A stretch of 38,623 nt of DNA from Patescibacteria group bacterium (GCA_024239015.1 JANBVM010000005.1:1-38623), one strand, 5' to 3'. Shown: positions 1 to 9,472, counted from the first letter of the stretch. Program-made: numbers and translations. The notes: generated from the sequence alone by a model not told the origin.

Positions 1-32
1 AAATAAGTCAATTCGTATAAGGATATGATAAA

Positions 33-1067
33 ATGTATAAAAAATACTTAATTCAAATAATAATAATTATGTTGATTGTGCCTCAATCAACGGGATCATC
101 AACTTTTGTATTTATGGAAAAAGAAAGCAATCCTAGTCAAAATATGAATAGTTGGTGGAATTATGATACAGGAAATGAAACAATTAATTCATTTGCTATG
201 TTTAATTCATCGAACAATGTAGAAGTTAATACAAGTCTTGTTAATATCAAAGCATCTTGGAATAATCTAGTGGATATTACATTAAGATATGATGCAAATA
301 TTGGAATTCTTGTTGGAATGAATATTAGTATTAATGATCCATCAGTAATTTATTATCATAATATTCATAGATACTCTTTCTTTAATTATAGCGAATATGC
401 AGGATCATCTATTATGGTTCGACAAACAACCGATCAAAAAGTAATATCAATTGCTGAAAATGTTACTGCTATTTCTTCTGTAAATTATACTATGAATATT
501 TCAAATTTACAAAATTATATTCTAAATAATGAAACAATAAAAGTATATAATTTTGATGGAATTATAAGAAACACATTAAAAGTTTCATATGGCAACAGAT
601 CAAGGTCAGAGTATTATTCTATAATACAATCCTTTGGGAACGGAACGACAGGTCGTGATCATTATTATTCAAATGGGACAGTTATTAGTACTAGAAATTA
701 TTACCCCATAGATCAAGATTTAGATCACGTTTGGGGGTATTTTGCTCCAAGTCTTTATAGAGTAGTTGAATCACACTATGATTATGATTATCCTCTTGGT
801 CTTGATAAAATAGGTCTTGATAGTCTTACATTATTAAATAAAAAACTAATTGATTATTCTCTTTATGATGATAAAATTATAACTGGAATCAATTCAAGTG
901 TTTTTACTACAAAAAGTAGTGATTATACCAAAAGTACAACTTTAATTGTTCCTACAAGTTCTAGTATTTCTTCAAGTATATTATCAAATAATAATGATTC
1001 ATCTTTTCCTATAATGATTACTGTTTTATTAATTCCAATTATTGTTCTATATAAAAAACGGAGATAA
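33..1067 (+). CDS. Secreted/membrane-anchored surface protein, archaeal style
   Basis: Hydrophobic N-terminal signal (YLIQIIIIMLIVPQ), many N-x-S/T sequons, Ser-rich stalk and C-terminal TM plus basic tail (PIMITVLLIPIIVLYKKRR). Confidence 0.7.
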   Translation: MYKKYLIQIIIIMLIVPQSTGSSTFVFMEKESNPSQNMNSWWNYDTGNETINSFAMFNSSNNVEVNTSLVNIKASWNNLVDITLRYDANIGILVGMNISINDPSVIYYHNIHRYSFFNYSEYAGSSIMVRQTTDQKVISIAENVTAISSVNYTMNISNLQNYILNNETIKVYNFDGIIRNTLKVSYGNRSRSEYYSIIQSFGNGTTGRDHYYSNGTVISTRNYYPIDQDLDHVWGYFAPSLYRVVESHYDYDYPLGLDKIGLDSLTLLNKKLIDYSLYDDKIITGINSSVFTTKSSDYTKSTTLIVPTSSSISSSILSNNNDSSFPIMITVLLIPIIVLYKKRR

Positions 1068-1071
1068 TATT

Positions 1072-1767
1072 ATGACTGACGGTACTTCAAAGGTTTGTAG
1101 AAAATGTGGATTAATCTACCCTTTCAATTGGTTCTATAAACAAATAAGAGAAAATGGAACATATGGAAGGCGAGCTCAATGTAAAAAATGTTTGTTAGAT
1201 ACAAAACACAAATATCTTGCTAATCCCGAAAATCGAAAAAAACAACAAAAAACTTACAAAGAATATCATAATAAATTGGAAGTTAAAAAGAGAAAAAGAA
1301 ATAATAGAATTATTTGGGAAATAAAAAATAAAGAAAGGACAGCTATAAATTTAAAAAGGTGGAAGAAAGAAAATCCAAACAAAATAAAAATATTACGATT
1401 AAGACAAGCACGCAAAAGAAGTAATGATCCTTTATGGAGAATGCAAAATAATATGAGTAGAGCCATTAGAAAATCATTGAAAGATAATAAAAATGGAAGC
1501 TGGACAAATCTAGTAGACTATTCTATAGAAGAATTAAAAATGCATTTAGAACAAGGATGGGAAGATTGGATGAGTTGGGATAATTATGGTAGACCTAAAA
1601 ATGGGGAGCAAAAGTGGGTAATTGATCATATAAAACCACAGGTTTTATTTATTATTATAGATCAATATTGTCAAGAATTTAAAGATTGTTGGGCATTAAA
1701 TAATTTACAGCCTTTAAGTTGGATCGAAAATTCTAAAAAACACGCACGATATATGGAGGGGGCTTAA
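1072..1767 (+). CDS. HNH endonuclease (likely free-standing homing type)
   Basis: CRKCG...CKKC zinc-binding pair, basic middle, C-terminal WVIDHIKPQ...NNLQPLSWIENSKK HNH-like motif; ATG at 1072 preferred over 1042. Confidence 0.75.
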   Translation: MTDGTSKVCRKCGLIYPFNWFYKQIRENGTYGRRAQCKKCLLDTKHKYLANPENRKKQQKTYKEYHNKLEVKKRKRNNRIIWEIKNKERTAINLKRWKKENPNKIKILRLRQARKRSNDPLWRMQNNMSRAIRKSLKDNKNGSWTNLVDYSIEELKMHLEQGWEDWMSWDNYGRPKNGEQKWVIDHIKPQVLFIIIDQYCQEFKDCWALNNLQPLSWIENSKKHARYMEGA

Positions 1768-1804
1768 CATCACAGATGGCACAAGTCGCTGGGTAAATCT
1801 GCTA

Positions 1805-3646
1805 ATGACAGATATCCTACCCAGTATTTTTGATACAACCGGTGGAACATCCGCTCCAACCACCGGGTATATTATGCAAAGCGACGGGGATGGCACAATC
1901 TCTTGGGTTGATGCTTCGGTAGTTGCAGAAGCAGATATAGGTCTTACCAATCTTGATGATGTCACTCTTACCAACCCCCCTGATAATCTTGAAATTCTAC
2001 AATATTATACCACCGGGGGATATTGGAGAAATCAAACATTTACCGAAGCAGATATTCCAACAAAAACCTATGTTGACAGTTTAGATCATCATACAATTTT
2101 TAGTCCGGGTGTAGTTACGGCTCATACTGATATAATAAGTGCTGGAAGTCAATCCATAATTACTACTGCGGAAAGAAACGATTTACATCCTGCAGTCACA
2201 ACTCTATCTGCAAGTGCAATTACTACTGGTACTTTTGGTGCGGGAAACTATGTATTTCCAAGTAATCTAGATGTTGGAGCTGGAATCGATGTTAGTGGTA
2301 GTGATTCAACATTTACAACTAAATCTGATATGTCTCCAATTCGAATCAACAGTGCGGGTTCATTTGCCACAGGTGCGGGATTAGAAATAGAATATAGTAG
2401 TGGTAATGCCTTTATAACAGCATATAATAGGTCTACATCAACCTACCTACCTTTATATTTACGAGGATCGGTAATAAATGTTCTAGGTAATGCGAATTTC
2501 GATGCTGGTATTGATGTGACAGGAAGCGGAATTGCTTCAACAGGTTTTCACGTTCTTAATGATGCAACAGATACTTTTAAGCCATTAACTGTATTTGGTG
2601 AGGGTATTGCATCAATTGGTAATTTTGGAATGTTATTATGGAATACTAGCGGAATTACCGGAGATTGGGCTACTGCTATTTTCACCGCAAATCAATCCAA
2701 TAGAAGAATTAGTTTTCTCAAACAAAATTCTGCGGGAACACCAACTTTACATGCTCATTTTACAGAAATGGGGTATTTCGATGGAGATGATAGTAGTTTT
2801 AATGTTAATGGTAATATTACACTTTCAGGAACAGTTGATGGAGTAGACATAGCAGGTAGAGATCACGCACCTGTTACATCTTTACCTGCAAGTAGTATAA
2901 CAGCAGGAATATTCGGATCAGGAAATTATGCTATAGCGGGAAGATTGACTGCGTATGATGGACAGGCGTTCCGATATATGATGGGTTGGAATGGTGCAAA
3001 CTATAAACATGGTATCTATTCAGTTCACAGCAGTACTACCTTAGCTTCTGAGTCAATAAGTTTTTATTGTTGGACACCGGGTGTTGATGCAAATCTAGGC
3101 GATCCAACAACGTACATGGTTAGAATGGGAGGAACTTATTTTACTGCGTATAATGACATATATTTCCCTGACCTTCCTAATGAGTCTGGTACTTATTATA
3201 TGAGATGGAATACTAGCGGTGGAAAAATATCATATACTTCATCTTCTGCGAGATTTAAACGAGATATAACTTCTCTTGTTATACAAAACTCTGAACGGAT
3301 CTTTGATTTACAGCCAAAACGCTTTTATTTTAAAGGAGATGGAGTAGACGCTCATCCTCAGATTGGATACATATCAGAAGAGGTCTTTGAGATTATCCCG
3401 GAGGCTTGTTCATATTCTCATGAACTTGTCCCACTTGGAGTAGATGAAAAACCTGTATATGACGATGAAGAAAGACCGATTCGGGTTGAAAAACTAGATA
3501 TAGATGGAAACCCAATTAAGATTCCTGAAAATGTAGAATATCAGCTTCTTATTCTATTCTTAACAGAAGAACTTAAGAAATCGAATAGTCGAATATTAGA
3601 TCTAGAGAGTGAGATCGCCACAATAAAACAAGCAGTTGGTATTTAA
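1805..3646 (+). CDS. Tail fiber/spike with C-terminal peptidase S74 (intramolecular chaperone) domain
   Basis: Gly/Thr/Ser-rich repeats (LxASxITxGxFGxGNY twice), C-terminal SSARFKRDITSL...PQIGYISEEVFEIIPE...LLILFLTEELKKSNSRI typical of S74. Confidence 0.85.
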   Translation: MTDILPSIFDTTGGTSAPTTGYIMQSDGDGTISWVDASVVAEADIGLTNLDDVTLTNPPDNLEILQYYTTGGYWRNQTFTEADIPTKTYVDSLDHHTIFSPGVVTAHTDIISAGSQSIITTAERNDLHPAVTTLSASAITTGTFGAGNYVFPSNLDVGAGIDVSGSDSTFTTKSDMSPIRINSAGSFATGAGLEIEYSSGNAFITAYNRSTSTYLPLYLRGSVINVLGNANFDAGIDVTGSGIASTGFHVLNDATDTFKPLTVFGEGIASIGNFGMLLWNTSGITGDWATAIFTANQSNRRISFLKQNSAGTPTLHAHFTEMGYFDGDDSSFNVNGNITLSGTVDGVDIAGRDHAPVTSLPASSITAGIFGSGNYAIAGRLTAYDGQAFRYMMGWNGANYKHGIYSVHSSTTLASESISFYCWTPGVDANLGDPTTYMVRMGGTYFTAYNDIYFPDLPNESGTYYMRWNTSGGKISYTSSSARFKRDITSLVIQNSERIFDLQPKRFYFKGDGVDAHPQIGYISEEVFEIIPEACSYSHELVPLGVDEKPVYDDEERPIRVEKLDIDGNPIKIPENVEYQLLILFLTEELKKSNSRILDLESEIATIKQAVGI

Positions 3647-3716
3647 TAAAGATGGATAATACAAAAACTACAAAAATCTCGCAATATTTATAAACAATTA
3701 AAATAAATAAATTATA

Positions 3717-4022
3717 ATGGTAGAACCACTATTAGACCGATTTGAAAAAATAAAAGATAAACAGATATCTGAATATACAATAGAGGAAGTAAAAACACTT
3801 TTAGAAATTCTTAGTAATCAATCAATAACATTAGTATCAATTCCACCTATAATAGAAAAAATACAGGATGAAATCGCCGGATTTCGACAAAATGCAGCTA
3901 TTCGATATGTTTCTAAACAACATTATGATACTAAAATGATGCAATTAGAAGAAGAAACCAAAAATTTACAAAAAGCTGTGTCAACATTAAGTGAATTACT
4001 AAAAGAACTAAAAACTAACTAG
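3717..4022 (+). CDS. Small coiled-coil protein, unknown function
   Basis: 101 aa ORF, helical/coiled-coil C-terminus, between fiber and strand switch. Confidence 0.6.
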   Translation: MVEPLLDRFEKIKDKQISEYTIEEVKTLLEILSNQSITLVSIPPIIEKIQDEIAGFRQNAAIRYVSKQHYDTKMMQLEEETKNLQKAVSTLSELLKELKTN

Positions 4023-4386
4023 GATTCTCTGCTACCTTCATAATAATTTCTTCACTGGTCAATTGTTTAGTATTTGCCTCAAATTTCAATACAGTCCAAA
4101 TTGATATTGTTCCTATACTCCCTGATAAGAAATCACTTGCTAACCATTGGTGTTGAATTTGTCCTGTTGCCAAAGCCACTTCAATTAAAACTCTACCATC
4201 GATAATGTTAGTAGTAGCAGCAGGAACTATAAATTTAACAAATGTCTTACTTTCTGCAATGGTCAAATCTAAACCGGAATTACTTAGATCCTGAACTACT
4301 CCCGCTTTGTTTTTAACTACAAAATCTAAGGGAGGCATGTTGTCAGTGATATATAAAGTATCGATCACTGTAGTTGTTGTACTCAC
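4015..4386 (-). CDS. Possible baseplate/tail-associated beta-rich protein (BppU_N-like pattern)
   Basis: 123 aa ORF opposite to neighbours; PPLDFVVKNKAGVVQDLSNSGLDLTIAE...HQWLASDFLSGS beta-rich pattern; family call is weak. Confidence 0.45.
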   Translation of the reverse strand: MSTTTTVIDTLYITDNMPPLDFVVKNKAGVVQDLSNSGLDLTIAESKTFVKFIVPAATTNIIDGRVLIEVALATGQIQHQWLASDFLSGSIGTISIWTVLKFEANTKQLTSEEIIMKVAENPS

Positions 4387-4433
4387 AAATAATGATTGGG
4401 TAAGGTGATATATAATTATTGTTAATCAATGTT

Positions 4434-4511
4434 GATTATCAGATCAAGATCGAGAACAGGCGTGATTATCAGATCAAGATCGAGAACAGGCGTGATTATC
4501 AGATCAAGATC
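4434..4511. repeat. Tandem 30-bp direct repeat, 2.6 copies
   Basis: gattatcagatcaagatcgagaacaggcgt at 4434-4463 and 4464-4493, then 18 bp gattatcagatcaagatc at 4494-4511. Confidence 0.98.
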
Positions 4512-4684
4512 AATTCCGTTTGGTTCTATGGGTGCTGCCATGTTGTACTCAAATTAAACTACAATAGATTAATATTAAAGGATTTGGATGTTCAAATCAA
4601 TGTTCAATTAATTAAAGAAATTTTAATATTATTAATAAGATATTTCAATACTTTTAAAATGAAAAAATTCACTCCTAAATAAGA

Positions 4685-5806
4685 GTGAAAGTTGGAATTG
4701 CAATTATAGTTAGTGCTAGACCCCAAGAACTGAAAAAAGCAATTAAAAGTGCAAAGGGGTTATATGATTACCTAAGTATTTGTGTTGTTGAACATAAAGG
4801 AGCAAAATTAGAGAAAACGATAAAAGTTGCAAATCGTTATGGAGCAATTGTTTCCAAATATAAGGTTAGAGTAGGATGGGATCATCCTTTTATCGATGAT
4901 TTTGCATCTGCTAGGAACCAAGCCGTAGAGTTTCTTCCTGATGACACCGATTGGGTTTTTATTTTAGATTCTGATGATATTGTATTAGATCCTGAAGAAA
5001 TTCGAAATCATTTGGAAGAGATGAAAAAACCAATGGTAGCAATGGTTCGCATTTTGGCTCCTGATAAACTTTCATCATTGTTACAAATCCGGGTTTGGTC
5101 AACTGATGTAGATATATATTGGTTGGGTCGAGTCCACGAATTACCTCAATTTGATAAGGATAAAATCGAGCTTGTTTCATTACCCGATGTAAAAATTCAT
5201 CATGTTCCTAAAAAGACCAAAATTCATCACAATCGAAATGATATTATTCTTAAAGATATGATTGATAATGGTGAAGCAACTTCAAGAGAAAACTTCTTCT
5301 ATGCTGAATCTCGTTATATTCAGTCTCTTCAAAGAAAGAAGGGATGGAAAAAAATAGAGAAAGAAGCAATTAAATCATTTACTAAACTTAAAGATCTAAA
5401 GGACATTTATACTGCAAGATACAAAATTCTTTGTTATTTGGCAGATTATAGTATAACTAAATCAACAAATGATAAATCGCCGCTTGATCCTGCAATTGAA
5501 CATATTTTAGATGCTTTGAAATATTCTGTTTTTTATCCTGAACCCTATTATTTAATGGGTAAAGCATTATATCTCACCAACAAAATGAATAATGCAATTG
5601 GATGGTTAAAACAAGCGCTTGAACTGCCTGAGGTAGTTTCCATTTGGCATTCAACCAATTATTTTAGAAGATCTTTGCCTGTTGAACAATTGGCTTTTTG
5701 TTATCTTGAAATTGGTAATAATAACAAAGCCTATGAATATCATGCTCTTGCTAGAACATTAGATGATAGTTTAAAGAAAAATGATAAGTTGTTTGGTGTT
5801 GTTTAA
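4685..5806 (+). CDS. Glycosyltransferase family 2-like protein with C-terminal TPR-like helices
   Basis: N-terminal GT-A: ASARNQAVEFLPDDTDWVFILDSDDIV, later GRVHE; C-terminal PEPYYLMGKALYLTNKMNNAIGWLKQALEL; GTG start. Confidence 0.8.
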   Translation: MKVGIAIIVSARPQELKKAIKSAKGLYDYLSICVVEHKGAKLEKTIKVANRYGAIVSKYKVRVGWDHPFIDDFASARNQAVEFLPDDTDWVFILDSDDIVLDPEEIRNHLEEMKKPMVAMVRILAPDKLSSLLQIRVWSTDVDIYWLGRVHELPQFDKDKIELVSLPDVKIHHVPKKTKIHHNRNDIILKDMIDNGEATSRENFFYAESRYIQSLQRKKGWKKIEKEAIKSFTKLKDLKDIYTARYKILCYLADYSITKSTNDKSPLDPAIEHILDALKYSVFYPEPYYLMGKALYLTNKMNNAIGWLKQALELPEVVSIWHSTNYFRRSLPVEQLAFCYLEIGNNNKAYEYHALARTLDDSLKKNDKLFGVV

Positions 5807-5844
5807 GGAATACAATTAAATATTACAAATTCAATATTAATATA

Positions 5845-6384
5845 ATGAGCGATCTAGCATGGATGGGATTGAAAAATGATAGATCCCCTCTTCCTAAAGA
5901 TCAGCAAATTGCTTTGGTTAATGCAATTACAGAAGAGATTTTAGATACTAGTTCAGTTGATCTTACAACCATTGACGAAGAAGAGGAAGACATTGATGAA
6001 GCAGAAGATACTGGAATAAGTACTAATGATTTTGATGATATTGACAAAATTCACCCTTATGAAGCCTTGAAACTGGTTTTGGGTACATTACGAACAATAA
6101 AACAAAGGGCAGATATATATTCAGACAAAGACAACGCAGATTGGGGAAGAATTTCTCTTTCCGCCGTAAAAGAAGCACGTCATGCAGTAAAAGACATTCT
6201 TCCCATATGGGAAGAGATGGAAAATCGATTTAATGAAAAGAAGGAAGAATGGGTTAATCAATTAATAGATTTTAATTGTAAATATATTACAAAAGAGTTT
6301 GGAGAGGGTCAAATGTTACATTATATGGAAACACTTAATGAATTTAGAAAATCAGTAGAAGAAGAAAATAAAAAAATCGCCTAA
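5845..6384 (+). CDS. Acidic hypothetical protein
   Basis: 179 aa ORF, acidic linker then helical domain; last gene of plus-strand block. Confidence 0.65.
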   Translation: MSDLAWMGLKNDRSPLPKDQQIALVNAITEEILDTSSVDLTTIDEEEEDIDEAEDTGISTNDFDDIDKIHPYEALKLVLGTLRTIKQRADIYSDKDNADWGRISLSAVKEARHAVKDILPIWEEMENRFNEKKEEWVNQLIDFNCKYITKEFGEGQMLHYMETLNEFRKSVEEENKKIA

Positions 6385-6398
6385 CTATAAAGTTAGGC
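6379..6398. terminator. Convergent-junction hairpin covering stop codons of both flanking genes
   Basis: GCCTAACT-ATAA-AGTTAGGC, 8 bp; plus stop 6382-6384, minus stop 6393-6395. Confidence 0.7.
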
Positions 6399-6632
6399 TG
6401 AACAAAATTTTCCCAAATGTTCAAGAGCAAGTAGATATCTCGCTCTTTTCATCGATTTTGCTCGATCTTTGGGTTTTCCTGCATCGTAAGTTGAAAGAGT
6501 TCCTAGACATTTATTACAAACAAAATTATATTCTTCGTTACCAATATCTTTTTCTTCGTAGTATTCTTTCAACTGTTTAATTTTTTTCGTATTACGCTTG
6601 TAATAATTATGATCAAATTTTTCGTTTGACAT
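6393..6632 (-). CDS. Small protein with a CxxC pair
   Basis: 79 aa from ATG 6632 (MSNEKFDHNYYK...FVCNKCLGTL); longer ORF in track overlaps the upstream gene. Confidence 0.65.
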   Translation of the reverse strand: MSNEKFDHNYYKRNTKKIKQLKEYYEEKDIGNEEYNFVCNKCLGTLSTYDAGKPKDRAKSMKRARYLLALEHLGKFCSA

Positions 6633-6634
6633 TA

Positions 6635-6665
6635 CCCCAAAAGGGGATAATCTAAATAGATTATC
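6635..6665 (-). promoter_or_regulatory. Intercistronic hairpin plus mini-hairpin
   Basis: GATAATCT-AAAT-AGATTATC (6646-6665) and CCCC-AAAA-GGGG (6635-6646) just before ATG. Confidence 0.7.
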
Positions 6666-7221
6666 ACATTTTAAAAAAATCAATAGGAATGAATGCTTTA
6701 AATCCCAATTTTGACAATAATTTGTAGGTTTTATTCTTTTGCCGACCATGATCAGAAGGTGATTGATTTGCTAACCAAAATATTTGCATAATATCAAATT
6801 CTTTGGTTTGGCACATCAATTTGAAATGTTTTTCTAATCTTTCATCAGAAAAGTTAATTTCAACTCGTTTCTCTGTTGGATCAAATCTTGGTGGTGGAGT
6901 TATTTTCCTTAAACTTTGTGCTCCTTCATCATAGAAATCATTTTCTCCAACATAGATATAAGGATTAGCATTTTCAAATACCCACCGAGTAGGATCTACA
7001 ATTGTATCATCCTTTTTTCGAACCCAACCATGTCTAGAAACTAAGTTCCCCGCAAACATTGATTTGGGATGAATGTTTCCCGTCCACAACCCATAAACGG
7101 CAATACCGTCAATTATTTTATGCAATTCAAAAAGCGTTGCTATATAATAACATTGACCTATCCATTCATCGGTCGTTTTATTGATTTTCTTTTCGATTTC
7201 GGAAATAATTAATTTCTTCAT
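6664..7221 (-). CDS. Candidate transglutaminase/papain-like fold protein (Cys-His-Asp order)
   Basis: GQCYYIA ... RHGWV ... IVDPTRWVF spacing resembles transglutaminase-like C/H/D core. Confidence 0.5.
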   Translation of the reverse strand: MKKLIISEIEKKINKTTDEWIGQCYYIATLFELHKIIDGIAVYGLWTGNIHPKSMFAGNLVSRHGWVRKKDDTIVDPTRWVFENANPYIYVGENDFYDEGAQSLRKITPPPRFDPTEKRVEINFSDERLEKHFKLMCQTKEFDIMQIFWLANQSPSDHGRQKNKTYKLLSKLGFKAFIPIDFFKM

Positions 7222-7225
7222 CTTA

Positions 7226-7257
7226 CCCCGAAGGGGAGCAACCTAAAAAGGTCACTC
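7226..7257 (-). promoter_or_regulatory. Intercistronic hairpin plus UUCG-type mini-hairpin
   Basis: mRNA GAGUGACC-UUUUUA-GGUUGCUC then CCCCUUCGGGG, then TAAG-ATG. Confidence 0.7.
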
Positions 7258-7262
7258 TATCT

Positions 7263-8720
7263 CTATCTCTCAAAGATTTCAGGATTGCTTAATGCTAATA
7301 CAGTACAGTTTGCTCCAAGTTTTGCTAATCTATCTACATAATCTCCACTTAAATGAATTGTATCGCTAGAATAGGATTGATTGTCATGTCCAAGTTCATG
7401 GAGAATTAACTCCAATATTGATTTAACACTATTATCAAACCATGATTTACCAAGTCTTCCAACATTAAATGTTAAGATTGAACCATCATACATTGCTAAT
7501 GTATTTACGCCTTTATTATCGATAAAATCTACTTGGATTTTTTTTCCAAGTAATCGACTTCCAAGAGTTTTGGTAAAACTTTCAACCCATTTCATGCCTT
7601 CAGTCTTATTAATTGTTCGCAGATATTTTCCATCCGTAAAAGATGTAGAATATGCAGAGCTAGAAGAATGTACAAATCCTGATGATCTAGCTCGTTCCCG
7701 AATTGTGGGATCGAGTGTGCGTGGATGCACAATTTGTTTACCATCAAGTATCGCTTGCTCATTTGCTCTTGCGTCAGGCGACCACAAAACTGCTTTTGGA
7801 TACTTTCGTGTCCAAATGTGTTTAAAAGTCCTGTCATCAATGTTCTTTGATGAAAGAGCTTCATTTACCCAATTCTGTGATCGATCCTCTTCAGTGAGCA
7901 AACTTGCGACAACATTTGCACAAGCCCCTCTGACTTCTTTGAGGTATTTTGGAGAGATTGTATCTCTCTTAGTATCTAATGGTACTTTCTGTTGAATGTC
8001 ATAGGAGAACCTATCTTCTTCCAGTTTTTGTACAGGAATACCCATCTCGTAAATCCAAGCTTCTTTTTCTTCGTAGACAAAGATCTTGGTATTTCGTCTT
8101 GGGATAACCTTTTTTGTGTTCTCATCGAGAAACCATGTAGGCAATATAGCAGATGCAACTTTTAAAGGTTCAATATATTCAAGATTATCTTCAAATAGAA
8201 ATTTTAATTCATCTTTCCAATCAATTTTGTAATAAATATTAATTCCTTTAGGAATTTTTACTCGCTGAATAAAATCAGCAAAATATTCCATAGTTTCGAT
8301 ATCGAAATCTATATAGAAAAACAGATTAGATCCTTCTGTTGTTTTGGTTCCTGAATTGTAAGTTCTTGTTCCATCTTCATTGAAATATACTATTCCAGTA
8401 GTGGATAATAATTCCGCGTGTTTGGAATGAGACAATACAATTTTTTCACCCTGATTAAATCGACCTCTAACCTCTGCGAGATGTCGCTTTGGTGTGTGTC
8501 GAAACAACGTAAAGGAATCAGATAAATCTGCAAATCCTTTGGGAGCATTATCAAGTGCTTGAATCGATGTTGGAGTAACTACAATTTTACCAATTGTAGC
8601 TCCATTTCGTTGCTCGTCTAGTATGTTTGCCAACAGTTCTCGAAGTGAATGTCTTACAGGAAAAATATCTCTTAATCCCTCAACAGAAACTTCAAACCAT
8701 TGATCAGATGTTTTTGTCAT
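7263..8720 (-). CDS. GHKL (Hsp90/histidine-kinase-type) ATPase with C-terminal HExxH metallopeptidase-like motif
   Basis: N-box RELLANILDEQ, LDNAPKGFADL, RGRFNQGEK; C-terminal ILELILHELGHD; ATG 8720 (the track start is a TTG 9 nt upstream). Confidence 0.75.
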   Translation of the reverse strand: MTKTSDQWFEVSVEGLRDIFPVRHSLRELLANILDEQRNGATIGKIVVTPTSIQALDNAPKGFADLSDSFTLFRHTPKRHLAEVRGRFNQGEKIVLSHSKHAELLSTTGIVYFNEDGTRTYNSGTKTTEGSNLFFYIDFDIETMEYFADFIQRVKIPKGINIYYKIDWKDELKFLFEDNLEYIEPLKVASAILPTWFLDENTKKVIPRRNTKIFVYEEKEAWIYEMGIPVQKLEEDRFSYDIQQKVPLDTKRDTISPKYLKEVRGACANVVASLLTEEDRSQNWVNEALSSKNIDDRTFKHIWTRKYPKAVLWSPDARANEQAILDGKQIVHPRTLDPTIRERARSSGFVHSSSSAYSTSFTDGKYLRTINKTEGMKWVESFTKTLGSRLLGKKIQVDFIDNKGVNTLAMYDGSILTFNVGRLGKSWFDNSVKSILELILHELGHDNQSYSSDTIHLSGDYVDRLAKLGANCTVLALSNPEIFER

Positions 8721-8733
8721 CTTACCCAAAGGG

Positions 8734-8757
8734 AGCAGAAACTAAAAAGTCTCTGCT
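8734..8757 (-). promoter_or_regulatory. Intercistronic hairpin
   Basis: mRNA AGCAGAGACU-UUUU-AGUUUCUGCU, 10 bp, starts right after stop codon at 8758-8760. Confidence 0.75.
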
Positions 8758-8922
8758 TTATTTCAAATCTCCATCTTCTATTTCATAGATAATCTGATCA
8801 ATAAGATCATTCATGTTCTCATTATTATTGAAGCCGCCACAGGCGCCCACAACGATTGTTTGATCATCCCACTGATTTTGTAGTTTTTTGAGAAGATTTA
8901 ATTTTTCTGTTGTAGTTAACAT
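8758..8922 (-). CDS. Small acidic protein, 54 aa (not in ORF track)
   Basis: MLTTTEKLNLLKKLQNQWDDQTIVVGACGGFNNNENMNDLIDQIIYEIEDGDLK; flanked by hairpins and TAAG-ATG. Confidence 0.7.
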   Translation of the reverse strand: MLTTTEKLNLLKKLQNQWDDQTIVVGACGGFNNNENMNDLIDQIIYEIEDGDLK

Positions 8923-8931
8923 CTTATGGGT

Positions 8932-8963
8932 ATCAAACCGATTCTAAAAAGAATCAGTTTGAT
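8932..8963 (-). promoter_or_regulatory. Intercistronic hairpin
   Basis: mRNA AUCAAACUGAUUCU-UUUU-AGAAUCGGUUUGAU, 14 bp. Confidence 0.8.
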
Positions 8964-8965
8964 TT

Positions 8966-9244
8966 TTATGTTGCGGTAACTCCAAGATGTTTCAGAACCA
9001 AATTTAAAGCATTAACAGTGATATAACTTGTTAATTTTTTAAAATCATAAGGAAGCAAATATCGTTCTTTTTCAATCCATTCTTTGAAATGATATCGATA
9101 TATTTCTGTTTTGATAAATGGATTGAAAGCAAATTTTTTCTTCTGCTTCTCAAAATTATCTAGAAATTTATCCCTTTGGTCTTTGAAATCCATCGTTTGT
9201 TGATACCGGGTTTCAAGTTCTTTAGTATATTCTTCTAAAGTCAT
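8966..9244 (-). CDS. Hypothetical helical protein
   Basis: 92 aa from ATG 9244 with TAAG-ATG context. Confidence 0.65.
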   Translation of the reverse strand: MTLEEYTKELETRYQQTMDFKDQRDKFLDNFEKQKKKFAFNPFIKTEIYRYHFKEWIEKERYLLPYDFKKLTSYITVNALNLVLKHLGVTAT

Positions 9245-9257
9245 CTTACCCAAAGGG

Positions 9258-9281
9258 AGTAGATATTTAAAAATATCTACT
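9258..9281 (-). promoter_or_regulatory. Intercistronic hairpin
   Basis: AGTAGATATT-TAAA-AATATCTACT, 10 bp perfect; contains stop 9277-9279. Confidence 0.75.
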
Positions 9282-9468
9282 TATCTTCTTTAATGTTATC
9301 AATCGTTATGGTTGTACTATAAACGTGTGCTTTGGCAGTAGCTTCACATTTAAGGTCGTTGCATTGCACCGGCACTTCAATGGTCACTTCACCACCAACA
9401 TTCCACATTTCGACTTCCATTTCATCATTATAATGATTGATCCATTCGTGTTTATGTTCTTCTGACAT
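9277..9468 (-). CDS. Small hypothetical protein
   Basis: 63 aa MSEEHKHEWINHYN...; between two hairpins. Confidence 0.65.
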   Translation of the reverse strand: MSEEHKHEWINHYNDEMEVEMWNVGGEVTIEVPVQCNDLKCEATAKAHVYSTTITIDNIKEDK

Positions 9469-9472
9469 TACT

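Noticed and set aside
4419-4682. 87-aa plus ORF containing DYQIKIENRR repeats
   Set aside because: Created by the tandem DNA repeat; remainder lacks protein-like character
7381-7995. Plus-strand ORF of 204 aa opposite the GHKL gene
   Set aside because: Fully antisense to a well-supported conserved-motif protein; composition looks like reverse translation noise
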